Source: Collybiopsis luxurians FD-317 M1 (taxonomy: Eukaryota > Basidiomycota > Agaricomycetes > Agaricales > Omphalotaceae). Taken from it: a stretch of DNA of 64,000 nt. The stretch is from the NCBI GenBank assembly GCA_000827265.1, contig KN834779.1, positions 188,679 through 252,678 on the forward strand, given 5' to 3'. The notes under the pieces were generated by a model, which did not search any database, was not told where the DNA came from, and saw only the letters and a list, made by a program, of their open reading frames with translations. Below, one piece after another: positions 12,050-22,847 of the stretch (within the stretch, counting starts at the first letter, position 1; every line of letters begins with the position of its first letter). Both the position numbers and the translations under genes were made by a program.

Positions 12050-13239
12050 TATTCCTTTTTTTTTTCGCAGCGCAAGCAAGAACACAACTTTTTGCCTATT
12101 CTTGAAGGGGAGGGGATAATGGTTTGAGTACTCGGCTAACCAATGTTTTATATGAGCCAAATTAAGGTTAAAACGAATCTTGTAACAAGTGTATTGACAT
12201 TTCGGATAGCCAGAAGTAGTATAGCACGGTCGAAGAGACATTGATCACGCGGTGTTAACGTTCTGGGGGCGTTAGAGTTTCCAGCTCTTTATTGGTTCGT
12301 TAGATTTGCAGAATGCTAAATGATTGGCCCATCTGGAGACGGGGTTACCAAGGAAGGGACAACTCCCCAAGAAGTACATGAATACATACTTATCTGAAAT
12401 TGCTGTCAAGTCGACGTCAGAAGGCCCGTGATAGATAGTATTTTATATTCGCAATTAACACACGGCGCATCCTGGCGCATCGCTTGAGGTATCCTCATAG
12501 CAATGGCAGACATGGTGTGGGAGTTCAGTGGCGGTTCATTCAAATGACAATGTACTTGGTAGTTTGAATAAGTTCCATCTTTATGACTGGCACTAGCGCA
12601 AATTGCAGACGTAGTTGCTGAAGTGAAGTGGCTGTATCGCGATTATTTAGTATCTGAGGAGAGAAGGGAATCGGGCAGTGTAGGCTTGGGTTTCAGGACT
12701 GGGATCTGGGAAGTGTTGGAGAAGGGTTGCGAAGTTCAGGTATTATTTTTCGAGGTAAGTACTAGAACATGTAGATGAAGTACGAAAAGCTACTGAGGAG
12801 AGAAGGGAACCGAGCAGTGTAGGACTGGGTTGCAGGACTGGGACGGATCTGGGAAGGGTTGGAGAAGGGTTGCGAGGACGAAGGGTTTTTCTTTTTCTGT
12901 TTCCTATTCTGTTTCCGTTTTCTTTTTCGCTATCTCTCATCTTATTCATAGTACCCTATTTTAACGCGCCATTACATTAGTCGGGCAGCACATACCCTTA
13001 GCGATAAGGCTATCTTCGTTACGAGACAGCTAATGTACTTCGGCTCTTATGCCTTTGCCGCAGAGATACCTAGTTTGATTATTGATAGTTGATACTTGCA
13101 TGAGAACGATCTTTCTACTACACAGCTGTAGTATATTGCCTACCATATTCTTTAGGATAGAGGGGAATAAACGAGGATACAAAAAAAACTGGTTGGGCCC
13201 TGCACGTCAAACGGCATTTCAGCGAGTGTCCGGAGTGCC
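12050..13239. repeat. Intergenic with a split ~75-base direct repeat and an inserted repeat-block fragment
   Basis: No gene recognised. A GAGGAGAGAAGGGAA...GGGTTGCGA stretch of about 75 bases occurs at 12656-12728 and again at 12795-12880. Between the two lies a short piece (12730-12790, AAGTTCAGGTATTATTTTTCGAGGTAAGTACTAGAAC) that also occurs at 16350 and 19557 and, inverted, near 22300. The rest is the 5' flank of DUF6534 copy C and AT-rich sequence. Confidence 0.5.
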
Positions 13240-13301
13240 CAATCAATTCAGTCTTATTGCCTTTGGTTCGGTCCTGCATGGCAATAAGACTGAATTGATT
13301 G
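13240..13301. repeat. Perfect 22-bp inverted repeat (hairpin)
   Basis: CAATCAATTCAGTCTTATTG followed by CC is mirrored by GGCAATAAGACTGAATTGATTG after an 18-base spacer. The arms match perfectly. The hairpin lies about 90 bases upstream of the decayed five-helix membrane-protein copy at 13322-13490, the same place where other copies of that family carry different palindromes. Confidence 0.85.
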
Positions 13302-13321
13302 CACGATCTCGTCATGTTTAT

Positions 13322-13490
13322 ACGGGCACTCTTACTATTTCTACCTCCATGGCCTTTCAGAAATTCTTCATCCTCCCCTCTCCTCAACATATTCGGAACT
13401 TATCTTTATCTTCTCGTTCCAGTTCTCCAATTTTATACCTGTTTTGTTCTCATACTTAACACGTCTCCAGCACTTCTCATCCATTGGATT
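13322..13490 (+). pseudogene. 5' fragment of the five-helix membrane-protein family
   Basis: The frame RALLLFLPPWPFRNSSSS followed by FGTYLYLLVPVLQFYTCF matches the beginning of the intact genes at 17193-17802 and 20837-21452. The presumed start codon ATG has become ATA. The similarity ends at about LLIHW, after which unrelated sequence follows; the open frame 13444-13713 beyond it matches nothing I recognise. A truncated, probably dead copy. Confidence 0.65.
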
Positions 13491-13992
13491 GAAGGTATTC
13501 GTATCAGAGTTGAACGGAGGATCGGCAACCAACGCACGCACGACTAGCGATCTTTTGGGAAAGAGGCTTTTGGCCATTTCCAAAGCTTTTGGAGGCGCTG
13601 GAGCACCAGATGTACATCTCCCGGTGCCCTTCATATCCCGGGCAGGAGCTTTGGAGGTTCAGGTGATGGTCAGAAGGAAAGAAGTATTTGAACCGAGTGG
13701 CACTTCGTTTTGACGTAAGTAACCGAAGCCTCAGAATTGAGGGTTGCTATCAGCATCTCAGAAAGCGCAATGAGGTGCTGGGGTGCCTATTGATGACGTT
13801 TTGGATATTGATAGTTCAAGAACAACCTTGATAGTAGCCGGCAAACACTGAGCACACGAATACTGTACATTTCACATGAGGTCAAAGCTGTGTATAGCAA
13901 CTTCCCGATATAGGTGGCGATTGAGTATTAAACAATATACTTTTATAGATTCAGTTATAGCCTAAAGATTGATCCGATATGAGCACGCAGAT

Positions 13993-15343
13993 CTATTTGG
14001 TCTTCTTCTCCTTTTCGTCTTGTTCCTCCTTAAACGGCACACTAAGCCTCACATGGTCCTTGTCACCCTCGTCCACTTCTACATTTAGCGAGCCATAAGA
14101 TGTGTCAGTGGCGGTTTTGTCGGTACTCGGCCCCGTTGATTTTGACCCGAAAGTTTCGTCCAGCTTTTTGAGCTCCCCAGAAGCATCATCCATCATACTC
14201 TCCAACTCCCGCACCTCATCCTTGAGTCCAAGAGCGTTCACATTATGTTCAACCGACTCTGGATCAACTTCCCCTTCAGAAACGTCTGTCCGCTGCATAT
14301 CATTGTCCCACGCTTCACTAGCGTTCTTGAACTCTGGAGACCGAGATTCAATCTCCGCCATGAGCCTCTGTACCTCTGCGAGTTGTTCATCCTCCGTCAT
14401 GTTTTCGAGTTTTTCCTTGTCCAGTCCGGGATGCTGTTCCCATAATTCCGTGTGTTCTGGAATGTAACCTAGGAATTTTTCGAGTTCGGGGATAACGGAG
14501 CGATCACGAGCAATGATTCTTTGTAACGCCAAAGTTCCCTCCTTGGAAGGCTCGAGCGCTTCGAAAACGATTTTCCCTGGCGTTCCGAGAAGTTCGACGA
14601 CGGATGATTCGGTCAAAGGGGTTCCTAGAGAAGAAGATAACTTGAAGACACGGGAACCGTCGTCGTATTCGAGTAAATAAAACTCGGAGGGTCTGTCGAC
14701 GGGAGTAAATATGAAGGCGCCGTCGGAAAAGACGATGGGTCGGGTTTCGCCAGAGATACCGTAGAAGATGTTGAAGACCATTTCAATTTGGGGAAGCATG
14801 AGATACTCCGTGGACGTCCAGTATACCGACAGGAACATGTCCCATTCTTCCCAGTTGGCTGACCAGCCTTCGGGGATAGGAACGGTGGGGGCTGGCCAGA
14901 CTTGTTTCACGCGTTGGAGGATGTCGTGGAAGATTTTTGCCTAAGATTCGTAAGAGCAAAGGTGAGGAATATGCGTTCGGGGTGAAATTTTGTAACATTG
15001 CTCACCGAATATGGGTCCAAGGTTCCAGCAGGCTCCTCGGTTCCAGCTTCTTCTCCTTTTACTGGCTCTGTTGATTTTGATTGAGCTGACTGAGTATACT
15101 GACGGCAGAGCGAAGGACTGAGGTTCATAAGTACCTGAAAAATCCAGGAAGACTTGGGGCCTACGAGTTAATGTTGTACCGCGACAAGCTTAGAATGGAG
15201 GGTTTTGGTTCCGCTCGGAGGCCATGGTTTCGAATGATGGGGGATATGGTTTGATTATTGAAAGTTTTTGTGTAAGCAGCAGAGGCTTTACGGGAGAAAG
15301 ACTGCCATTGGGAGGATATTCGACGCGAAGTTTGTGAAAGCAT
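13993..15343 (-). CDS. Mitochondrial protein of unknown function, 407 aa
   Basis: Three exons: 15343-15180, 15117-15006 and 14940-13993, together 1224 bases including the stop. The N-terminus (MLSQTSRRISSQWQSFSRKA) is rich in Arg and Ser and lacks acidic residues, and exon 2 adds LCRQY|TQS, a plausible matrix-protease site, so import into mitochondria is likely. The middle part has VKQVWPAPTVPIPEGW and several hydrophobic strands. The C-terminal third is acidic and helix-forming with a possible coiled coil (EDEQLAEVQRLMAEIES, LKDEVRELESMMDDASGELK) and a Lys/Glu-rich end. I do not recognise the family. The start was chosen because it opens the targeting sequence and splices cleanly; exon 2 uses the CCTCAG acceptor, since the nearer upstream one leads to a stop. 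Broken copies lie at 1-298 and 22848-23437. Confidence 0.75.
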
Positions 15344-15352
15344 TGAGCAACC

Positions 15353-16730
15353 TACAAATTTTTGAGCGCCAGGAGCGGCGATTCCGGCGGGCCGGGCGCC
15401 TAAAGTCTAGGTTACACCATCATCGCATTAACATCGTATTTTTGGTTTTTTTCGCCTCAGCATTGTTTGGTCGTGCTTTATCGCGAGCCAAAGGCCCGAC
15501 AACGCGATGATACTTTGTGAAAATGCGAAACTTATTAACTGACGCATTGTACATCAAGCCTCCCAGGTTGGCGCAAGGGACGGCACCCTACCCGTTCCTT
15601 CTGGTCATGTTTTTGGCGACCATGCCTGCTATGCAGCAATACACTTTCAAGGCCAAGAGCATTTCAGGACGTATTCTGTTGCTGGGATCGTCCATCCAAG
15701 CAACGATCTGGTGTCAATGACCATAGGTTCGTCTCGCTTTGCTCATTTGAGAGCCCCAGAAGACACCTTTTCTTTCGAGCATCTGACCAGATTTCTCTTG
15801 TTCATGCATAACCGAACACTAAAGTATGACTTTTTTCCTCTTTTCATTCAACTACTATTGGTGGACGAGTACGCTTCTGTACGCCGTCACTCGTCGCTAT
15901 CCCGAGTAGCGGCCCAGAGGTGAAATTGAACCTCTTTGCCTTTGGGAATATGCAAGAGGTATGCGCGACGATATTAACGCCACGAAGGAGATTCCCGTAC
16001 CCGGTGGGCGAATTGAAGGGTTGTTTGCAGCCGGCTCGCACCAAAGAGCAACACCTGGCTCAAAGACCGTAGCTCCAGGATCTTCCTTGCGGCGATGAAA
16101 ATTACAGAACTTTTGGAGAACTAGGCTTAAGTTAGCGAAGCTGGTATGGTTCATAGGTGAACCAATTTCAATTTCCCAAATCCCCGGTCTGCAGACTAGT
16201 GGAGAAGCATTTCCGAAAGAAGATCGCATACTTGATTCTTTTTCCGATACCTTCTGGGCACATAAATTTCAACGCAATGTAATTCAATATTCAAATCATA
16301 ACGCTCCAAATCCTCCCTTCGAAGCTAGCAATTGAATACATAACCGGCGAGAAGTTCAGGTATTATTTCTCGAGGTAAGTACTATAACAGAGAGATGAAA
16401 TACAAAAGCTGTGTACGCTCATTTATCGATGGCTTGTTTGTAGTCGGACGATGAGGGGCTAATTCCATTCTTTTTTCTCCACGGTAAGACACTATGTCAA
16501 CAGACCAAACGTGCACCCGTTGCTACTTCCTTCACCAGTCGGCATTAAATAACTAGAGCAGAGGAAGGACTGACAGGCTTCCGAGCTTCGTATTGGAAGC
16601 TCTTTGGTGAAGATCGCGCTACAGTGGCAAGTCGAATCCGACAATTTTTGCTAAAACAATCTCGGGTTTTGTAGTGTTCTGTTCATTCGTTACTGTTGAC
16701 TTCCTACGACCACATACGAATACCAGGGTC
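15353..16730. repeat. Repeat block R1 (~1.3 kb)
   Basis: Aligns along its length with R2 (18594-19965, same orientation) and R3 (21945-22847, inverted). Landmarks are GGTTGGCGCAAGGGA, GAGAGCCCCAGAAGACACC, GCTCAAAGACCGTAGCTC, GGAGAACTAGGCTTAA and GACTGACAGGCTTCCGAGC. Several open frames exist on both strands but none is kept among the three copies, so I see no gene in it. It lies downstream of the membrane-protein gene at 17193-17802, as R3 lies downstream of the gene at 20837-21452. Confidence 0.7.
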
Positions 16731-17192
16731 CGGAGTTCCAAAATATGAGACAGCACATAACATTTTCCGAGACGAAGTAAGAAAGAGACATTAACAGAAG
16801 AAAGAAAGCATTCCGAAAGCAAAATACAATAGCGATGCAGTAAAAAACAATAAGATAGCGATGTATGTATGCCCGAGAGACCTGAGGGACCAGAGATTGA
16901 TCCACATATATCTACAGTATATCTATGACCTAAAGTGGGGACATATGGACTCGACAGGGTGGTAACATACCAGGTACAATATTAGAGAAGCGAGAAAGAA
17001 AGACAGCTTGAGTAGAAAATATCAGTTGAGAAAACAGAGTCTGTATATGCACGGAATGAGTCAACTGGGAATAAGGGTGACCACAACAAAGGGATGAGCT
17101 GAGAAGCTGCAAGTCGGAGTGAGGGAAGGAATGCCAGATGAATAGCGAGGGTGTAAAAAAGTAGGAAAGATGTTGGACTTAAATAATTGGAA

Positions 17193-17802
17193 TTATTCGT
17201 CTACCTCTCTCCTCCTGAAGAACTCTATACGGCCGCGAAAAAGGTCGATGATCCAGAGAATAGGATATACCAAGTAAAATGGGAAGGTCACAATCAGGTA
17301 AAGGATTTTGAAATGACCCCAGCGTTTTCGCGGGATTGACAAAGCCTCGAGGTAATGTGCAAAGCCGACGACGAGGAAGAGGGTCACAAAGGCTATGACA
17401 CAGCTGGGAAGAGTCCCAGAGAGACCATTGTTAGATGCAAAATTGCCAGTGACAACTGTAGATTTTGTACGGATCAAAGAGTAAAAACAGTAACGTTCCA
17501 TGAGCAGAGTGATACCTACCGGTAAAGAGATAGATCATCGTTGACCACATATGAAAAAAGACGACCAGGATGATTGATTGCCCGATGTTTTCATGGACAA
17601 GACTTTCCGGTTCATGAACAGGAAGTTCAGATTGGGAAGATGGAGGCATTTCACGAATGTAACAGGGAAGTCGCCAAAGGGAAATTGAAACTGACAAGGC
17701 AAACCAAAGGACGAGAAGGGCTGGGGGTGTGTTGAGGATCATGAAAAAGCAGGTAAGAAGTTGAAGGACTAAAACCAGAAGGTAAAGATAGGCCCCAAAC
17801 AT
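17193..17802 (-). CDS. Small five-helix membrane protein, 181 aa (family copy 1)
   Basis: Two exons, 17802-17520 and 17455-17193, with the intron at the same place as in the copy at 20837-21452. The protein starts MFGAYLYLLVLVLQLLTCFF. It has about five hydrophobic helices: residues ~3-22, 26-45 (ALLVLWFALSVSISLW), 75-95 (ILVVFFHMWSTMIYLF), one early in exon 2 (CVIAFVTLFLVVGFAHYLEA), and a last one (LIVTFPFYLVYPILWIIDLF). The C-terminus is charged (GRIEFFRRREVDE). A short Pro/Ser/Glu loop lies between helices 2 and 3. No domain recognised; function unknown. The frame stays open upstream (FLPPWPFK), so the true start may lie further out; MFG was chosen because it is in frame and present in three of four copies. 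Confidence 0.7.
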
Positions 17803-17879
17803 GTTGAAAAGTTGAAGGGAGAATGGAGAAGTTTTGAAAGGCCATGGAGGCAGAAATAGTCTATGCAAGGGTGCTCGCA

Positions 17880-18380
17880 ATCATCAAATTGAATGGTGAT
17901 AGCCAACTTCCCGGGTTGGTCGATATCACAGTACGACGTACCGAGTATCAATCGCTGAGCCAACTCCCCGGGTTAGTGAATTAAAATTTACTTTTTAAGA
18001 ATTTGTTTCGTTTGAGTGCATTTCTCAACTGTTAGTCTTCCAAATTCTATGGTATATTTATTGTGTAGTACATAAAAGATTTATTCGCCTTTTATCAAGA
18101 GTTATTAGCGTAATTCTGTGCCCCTTCAAAATCCACAGCGCTGTTTATCCGTACCTCGGGTGATCCGCGGCACCTTTTCCTCGACATCTTTCCCTCGACA
18201 CCTTTTTTTCTCGACACGTTTCGCGGCGATTGATGCTCCACACATGAAGGTACTCAGTACTATACTCACCAACCCGGGAAGTTGGCTCATGGCGATTAAT
18301 ACTCGGCGTACGTCGTACATACTGTCATATTGACCAACCCGGAGAGTTGGCTATTACCATTCAATTTGATGATGGTGGTT
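17880..18380. repeat. Mirrored promoter region with four CCAAC...GTTGG palindromes
   Basis: CCAACTTCCCGGGTTGG-type palindromes occur at 17903-17919 and 17960-17976, and in mirror order at 18269-18285 and 18334-18350, with matching spacer (GTACGACGTA / TACGTCGTAC). The two sides are an inverted duplication placing the gene at 17193-17802 head to head with the fragment at 18398-18490. The centre (17990-18260) holds pieces resembling the inverted-repeat element at 38297-38896 (TTTCGTTTGAGTGCATTTCT) and the end of a MITE (GTAATTCTGTGCCCC, 18111-18153). Confidence 0.7.
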
Positions 18381-18397
18381 GTTTGTACGGGCACTCT

Positions 18398-18490
18398 TAC
18401 TATTTCTGCCTCCATGGCCATTCAAAAGCGCTTCATCTTCCCTTCTCTTCGACATGTTCGGAGGTTATCTCTATCTTCTCGTTCCGATTG
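18398..18490 (+). pseudogene. 5' fragment of the five-helix membrane-protein family, head-to-head copy
   Basis: The frame RALLLFLPPWPFKSASSS, then FDMFGGYLYLLVPIAPL and a stop, matches the N-terminus of the intact copies. After PIAPL the sequence diverges into the 5' part of repeat block R2. It is the plus-strand partner of the gene at 17193-17802, separated from it by the mirrored palindromic promoter region. Too short to make the membrane protein. Confidence 0.65.
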
Positions 18491-18593
18491 CACCTTTGTA
18501 GGTCCATCGTCTCTCTTGCTTTCTTGTCTCTGCACGCATTATTTGGCATTCGTTCCTTCACTCCGACTTAGGGTTTCTTTTGTTGTCCTCAAT

Positions 18594-19965
18594 CTTGCAA
18601 ATTTTTAGCGCCAGGCCGTCTTATGGGCGCCTACTAGGCTACATCACATTTTTTGTCGCCTCAGTAGTGCTGTCGTCGTGATTTATCGCGAGCCAAAACC
18701 CTGACGCTGCGATGACACTTCATGAAAAATGCGAATTTCATTAACTGACGCATTGTATACCAAGTCCTCCAGGTTGGCGCAAGGGACCCGATCCTTCTGG
18801 TCATGTTTTGACGACAAGGCCTGCTGTGCAGCAATACACTTTTAAGGGCAAGAGCATTTCAAAACTTATCCTGTCGCTGAGATCGTCTAGCCGAGCGACG
18901 ATCTCGCGGCAATGAGTATAGGGATGTCTCGCTTTGCTCATTTGAGAGCCCCAGAAGACACCTTTTCTTTCGAGCATCTGACCGGATTGCTCTTGTTCAT
19001 GCATAACAGAACACCAAAGTATGACTTTTTTCGTCTTTTCATTCAACTACTATTGGCGGACGAGTACGATTCTGTACGCTGTCGCTCGCCGCTATCCCGA
19101 GTAGTGGCTCAGAGGTGAATTTGAACTTCTTTGCCTTGGGGTATGCAAATGGTATGCATCACGAAATCAGCACCGCGACAGAGAGTTCTGCAGCCGGTGA
19201 AGGAGATCAAGGATTGAAGGGGTTGTTTGCAGCTGGCCTGCACTGAAGAGCTTGTTGTCTTTTTTGACACCTGGCTCAAAGACCGTAGCTCTAGTATCTT
19301 CCTTCCGGCGGGGAAAATTGCAGAGATTTTGGAGAACTAGGCTTAATTTGGCGAAGCTAATACGGTCAATGGATGAATCAATTTCAAGTTCTCGAATCTC
19401 CAGTCTACAGACCAAGGTAGTTACTGGAGAAGCATTTCCGGAAGAAGATCGTGTACTTGATTCTTTTTCCGATACCTTCTTTCAATGCAATATGATTCAA
19501 TATTTGAATCATAACGCGTCAAATCCTCCCTTCGAAGCTAGCGATTGAATACACAACCGAGAAGTTCAGGTATTATTTTTTCAGGTAAGAACTAGAATAT
19601 GGAGAGGAATCACGAAAAGCTGTAGCCGTTCATCTACCGAGACCTTATTTGTAATACTCATTTCATCCTTTTTTCTACGGTAAGACATCTGTCAATGACC
19701 AAACATGCACGTGTTGCAACCACCTCACAAGCCGGCATTAAATTAAAATAAATAGAGCAGAGGGAGGACTGACAGGCTTCAGAGCTCTACATCGGAAGCG
19801 CTTTATCTTTCACAGCCAAGGTGGCGCTACAGTGACAAGTCCAGTCCGAAGATTTTCATTTAAACAATCTCGCGCAACAGCTGTGAGAGCGGACCAACTG
19901 TGGTCCTGCGACGTTCTATCTATCCGTTGGCGTCGACTTCCTACGACCGTATACGAATACCGGCG
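18594..19965. repeat. Repeat block R2 (~1.3 kb)
   Basis: Direct copy of R1 with scattered substitutions and small indels. The same landmarks appear in order: AAATTTTTAGCGCCAGG near 18598, GAGAGCCCCAGAAGACACC near 18945, GCTCAAAGACCGTAGCTC near 19275, and GACTGACAGGCTTC near 19768. No open frame is conserved with R1 or R3. On its right lies unassigned sequence (19966-20449) and then a truncated 3' flank of the membrane-protein family (20450-20644). Confidence 0.7.
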
Positions 19966-20449
19966 GTCCAGCATCGATATTGCTTCCACTTGATTGCAGA
20001 TGCATTGATTCCAGAGCGCGTGTATCACTAGACCTCTTGCTCCTCTTCCAAAATGCTTCTGTCATACAAATATATTATAGATCAAAGCTCTAGAATATCG
20101 GCTAGATCCATGTCCGAGATGGTATTACACAGTATCACATATGTACTTGTACGATATGCCAATGATTGCACGTAATGATGGTAGAGGGAAAATTTTCCTA
20201 TCTTACGCTAGGGGCAACTTTTGCCTTCGACAAGCCATCTGGGGCAAATAAAATCAGAACAAATTATTACCTTGTAATTCAGATGCTCTATTCGTGCTGC
20301 ACATTCAGCGTATGCTGGTTTCCATACCTGTACACCCTAGAGCAAGCCGCAAGGGACTACCCACGACTTTCTTGATCGCTTCTGCCTGATCTTTAGGTGT
20401 CGCGTTTACTCAATTTTGGCCACACAAGTAATTTACAGGGAAAACACGG

Positions 20450-20644
20450 ACATTAGCAGAAGAAAGCATCCTGAAAGCAAAATCTAATAGCGATACAGGA
20501 CAGCGATGTATGTATGGACGACAGAAATCCCGAAACCAGGAATAGATCCACATACATGTACAGTATAGGTATATCCTAAAGCCAGGAAATATTTACCCAT
20601 CACAGACACATCATACCAGCTACGAGGCTGTAGAAATAAAAGAA
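20450..20644. repeat. Inverted copy of the membrane-protein gene's 3' flank
   Basis: The reverse complement matches 21690-21900 closely: CTACAGCCTCRTAGCTGGTATGATGTG, TATTTCCTGGCTTTAGG, ATGTGGATCTATTCCTGGTTTCG, CCATACATACA, and TTTCAGGATGCTT. A third, more diverged copy lies at 16770-16930. The piece shows that a third gene unit once read leftward here and lost its coding part. The match stops exactly at the palindrome 20645-20740. Confidence 0.7.
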
Positions 20645-20740
20645 AGTCACTCGGTACTTTTCTGCGATTTCCCAGGCAAAGGCTTTTCAGTGAAATGAAA
20701 AGCCTTTGCCTGGGAAATCGCAGAAAAGTACCGAGTGACT
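20645..20740. repeat. Perfect 45-bp inverted repeat with 6-base loop
   Basis: Arms 20645-20689 and 20696-20740 are exact reverse complements (AGTCACTCGGTACTTTTCTG... and ...CAGAAAAGTACCGAGTGACT) around the loop GTGAAA. It sits at the junction between a leftward-reading truncated gene unit and the rightward-reading intact gene that starts at 20837. An exact 45-bp palindrome is unlikely by chance and suggests a recent event or active maintenance. Confidence 0.95.
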
Positions 20741-20836
20741 GACGAAAAAGGAAGTACACTGATAGCCACACAGGCACTCCTACTATATCTACCTCCATGG
20801 CCTTTCAAAAATTCTTCATCTTCCCTTCTCCCCGAC

Positions 20837-21452
20837 ATGTTTGGAGGTTATCTTTATCTTCTTGTTCTGATTCTCCAACTTCTTACCTGCTTTTTTCTAA
20901 TACTCAACACACCCCCAGCTCTTCTCATCCTTTGGCTTGCCTCGTCAGTTTCAATCTCTCTTTGGCGACTTCCCTGTTACATTCCCGGGATGCCTCCCTC
21001 TTCTCAATCTGAACTTCCTGAGCATGACCCGGGGAGACTTGTTGGTGAAAACATCGGGCAAGCAACCGTCCTGGTTGTCTTTCTTCATGTATGGTTGACG
21101 ATGATCCATCTCTTTGCCGGTAAGTATTGCTCAGCTCATGCAATGTTGCTGTTTTCACTCTTTGATTTGTTCATAATCTGCAGTTGTCACTACCAATTTC
21201 GCATCTAAAGTTGGTCTCTCCACGACTCTACCTAGCTGTTGTGTGATAGCCTTTGCGACCCTCTTCATCGTTACCGTCGGTTTTGCACTATACCTCGAGG
21301 CTTTGTTGATCCCCCGAATACGTTGGGGTTATTTTGATATCCTTTTCCGGATCATAACCTCCGTGTTCTACTTGGTATATGCCATTCTCTGGATCATTGA
21401 CCTTTTCCAAGGTCGTATAGAGCTCTTCAGGAGAAGAGAGGGAGAGGAATAA
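20837..21452 (+). CDS. Small five-helix membrane protein, 183 aa (family copy 2)
   Basis: Two exons, 20837-21119 and 21184-21452, with a 64-base GT...AG intron. The protein starts MFGGYLYLLVLILQLLTCFF and has the same five hydrophobic helices as copy 1, a loop RLPCYIPGMPPSSQSELPEH between helices 2 and 3, and the tail QGRIELFRRREGEE. It differs from copy 1 by two extra residues in exon 2 and by scattered, mostly conservative changes, so both copies look maintained as proteins. A short overlapping frame starting at ATGGCCTTTC (20797) precedes the start in another frame; the same ATG occurs in the other copies and could act as an upstream ORF. The 45-bp palindrome lies about 100 bases upstream. 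Function unknown. Confidence 0.75.
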
Positions 21453-21689
21453 TCCCATCTTTGTAGGTCTGTCATCTATTCTACATTCTTGCCCCTGTGC
21501 TCATTGCTTGGCACTCCTTCCTTCACTAAAGTTTGCAGTTCTCAGCTCATCCATTTGCTGTCCACACTCTGATGACAATTATAGTTCTCTCAATTTGTTG
21601 TCATTTTCTTTTTCGTTTGTCTTTCTTACTTCTACAGCAAGGTCTCTTGTATTCTTGTTTTCAGTTCCGCTTGATTTTCTTTTACTCCT

Positions 21690-21900
21690 ACAGCCTCATA
21701 GCTGGTATGATGTGCTCATGCCAGGTAATTATTTCCTGGCTTTAGGTCATACATACACTGTACATATATGTGGATCTATTCCTGGTTTCGAGATCTCCTT
21801 CAGGTCTGTCGTCCATACATACACCGCTATCGTATCGTTTTGTACGGTATCACTATTAGATTTTACTTTCAGGATGCTTCCTTCTTTCTAGTTACCTCGT
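21690..21900. repeat. 3' flank of membrane-protein copy 2, repeated inverted at 20450-20644
   Basis: Matches the reverse complement of 20450-20644 and, less well, the flank of copy 1 at 16770-16930. Open frames here are not kept among the copies. Probably transcribed 3' sequence or dead family sequence. Confidence 0.6.
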
Positions 21901-21944
21901 CTTTGCAAATGTTATGTACTGCCCCCAATTTTGGAACATTAGCA

Positions 21945-22847
21945 TTCGCATATAGCGGTAGGAAGTTGACACTAGATGGAAGGCCCCAAGACCACACAGT
22001 CGGACCGCTTTCACAGCTGCTGCACAAGATCGTCGTGATGAAATTCTTCGAATCTGACTCGTCGCTGTAGTGCCGCCCTGACTATGGAAGATAAAGAGCT
22101 TTCGACAAAGAGCTCTGGAACCTGTCATCATCCCTCTGCTCTAGCTATTTTAATGCCGGCCCGCGAGGGAACATGCATGCTCGGTCTATTGACATAGCGT
22201 TTTAATATGAAGAAAAAGAATGGAAGTCCTTAGTCATCGTATTGCAATAAACGAGCACAGCTTTTTGTGATTCCTCTAGTAAAAATAATTTCTGAACTTA
22301 TCGGCTGGGTATTCAACCTCTAGCTTCGAAGGGAGGTGCGCTGAAATTAATGTCCCTGGAAAGTATTGGAAAAGGATTCCAGGACATGATTTTCTTCCGG
22401 AATTGCCTCTTCTTAAATTACTTCGGTCTGCAGACTCACAAAAAGTAAAGAAAGTGGGGAACTTGAGTTTGTTTACCTATCGACCATGCCAGCTTAAGCC
22501 CAGGTTTTCAAAATCTCCGCATTTCCTTCCGCCGTAGGGGTCTCTTAGCCAATGTCAAAGAACGACTGCATGTTCTTCAGTGCAACTAAGCCAGCTACGA
22601 ACAACCCCTTCAACTGTTCGTTTTCCTCGTCGAGTACGGGAATCTCTGTCGTGGACCTGATTTCATCAAAGCAAAGACATTGGGTTTCACCTCTGAGCCA
22701 CTACTCGGCATAGCGGCGAGCGATGGCTTACAGAAGTATACTAGTCCGCCTATACTTGGCAGTTGAATGAAAAAAGAAAAATACTTTGGCGTTCCGTTGT
22801 CTTCTGGGACTCTCATATGAGCAAGGCAAGACGAACCTACGGTCATC
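21945..22847. repeat. Repeat block R3, inverted and shortened
   Basis: The reverse complement matches R1 and R2 (AGGAAGTTGACACT near 21960, then the GTCATCATCCCTCTGCTCTAG region, TCGAAGGGAGG near 22326, and CTCATATGAGCAAGGC near 22810). It is shorter because of internal deletions. At 22847/22848 it joins directly to the broken copy of the mitochondrial-protein gene. Confidence 0.6.

Noticed and set aside
13444..13713. 90-codon plus-strand frame as a gene
   Set aside because: It starts inside a broken membrane-protein copy in another frame and matches nothing I recognise.
20797..21012. 71-codon frame starting ATGGCCTTTC as the real membrane protein
   Set aside because: The frame starting at 20837 gives five helices and is kept with its intron in two intact copies; the other could at most be an upstream ORF.
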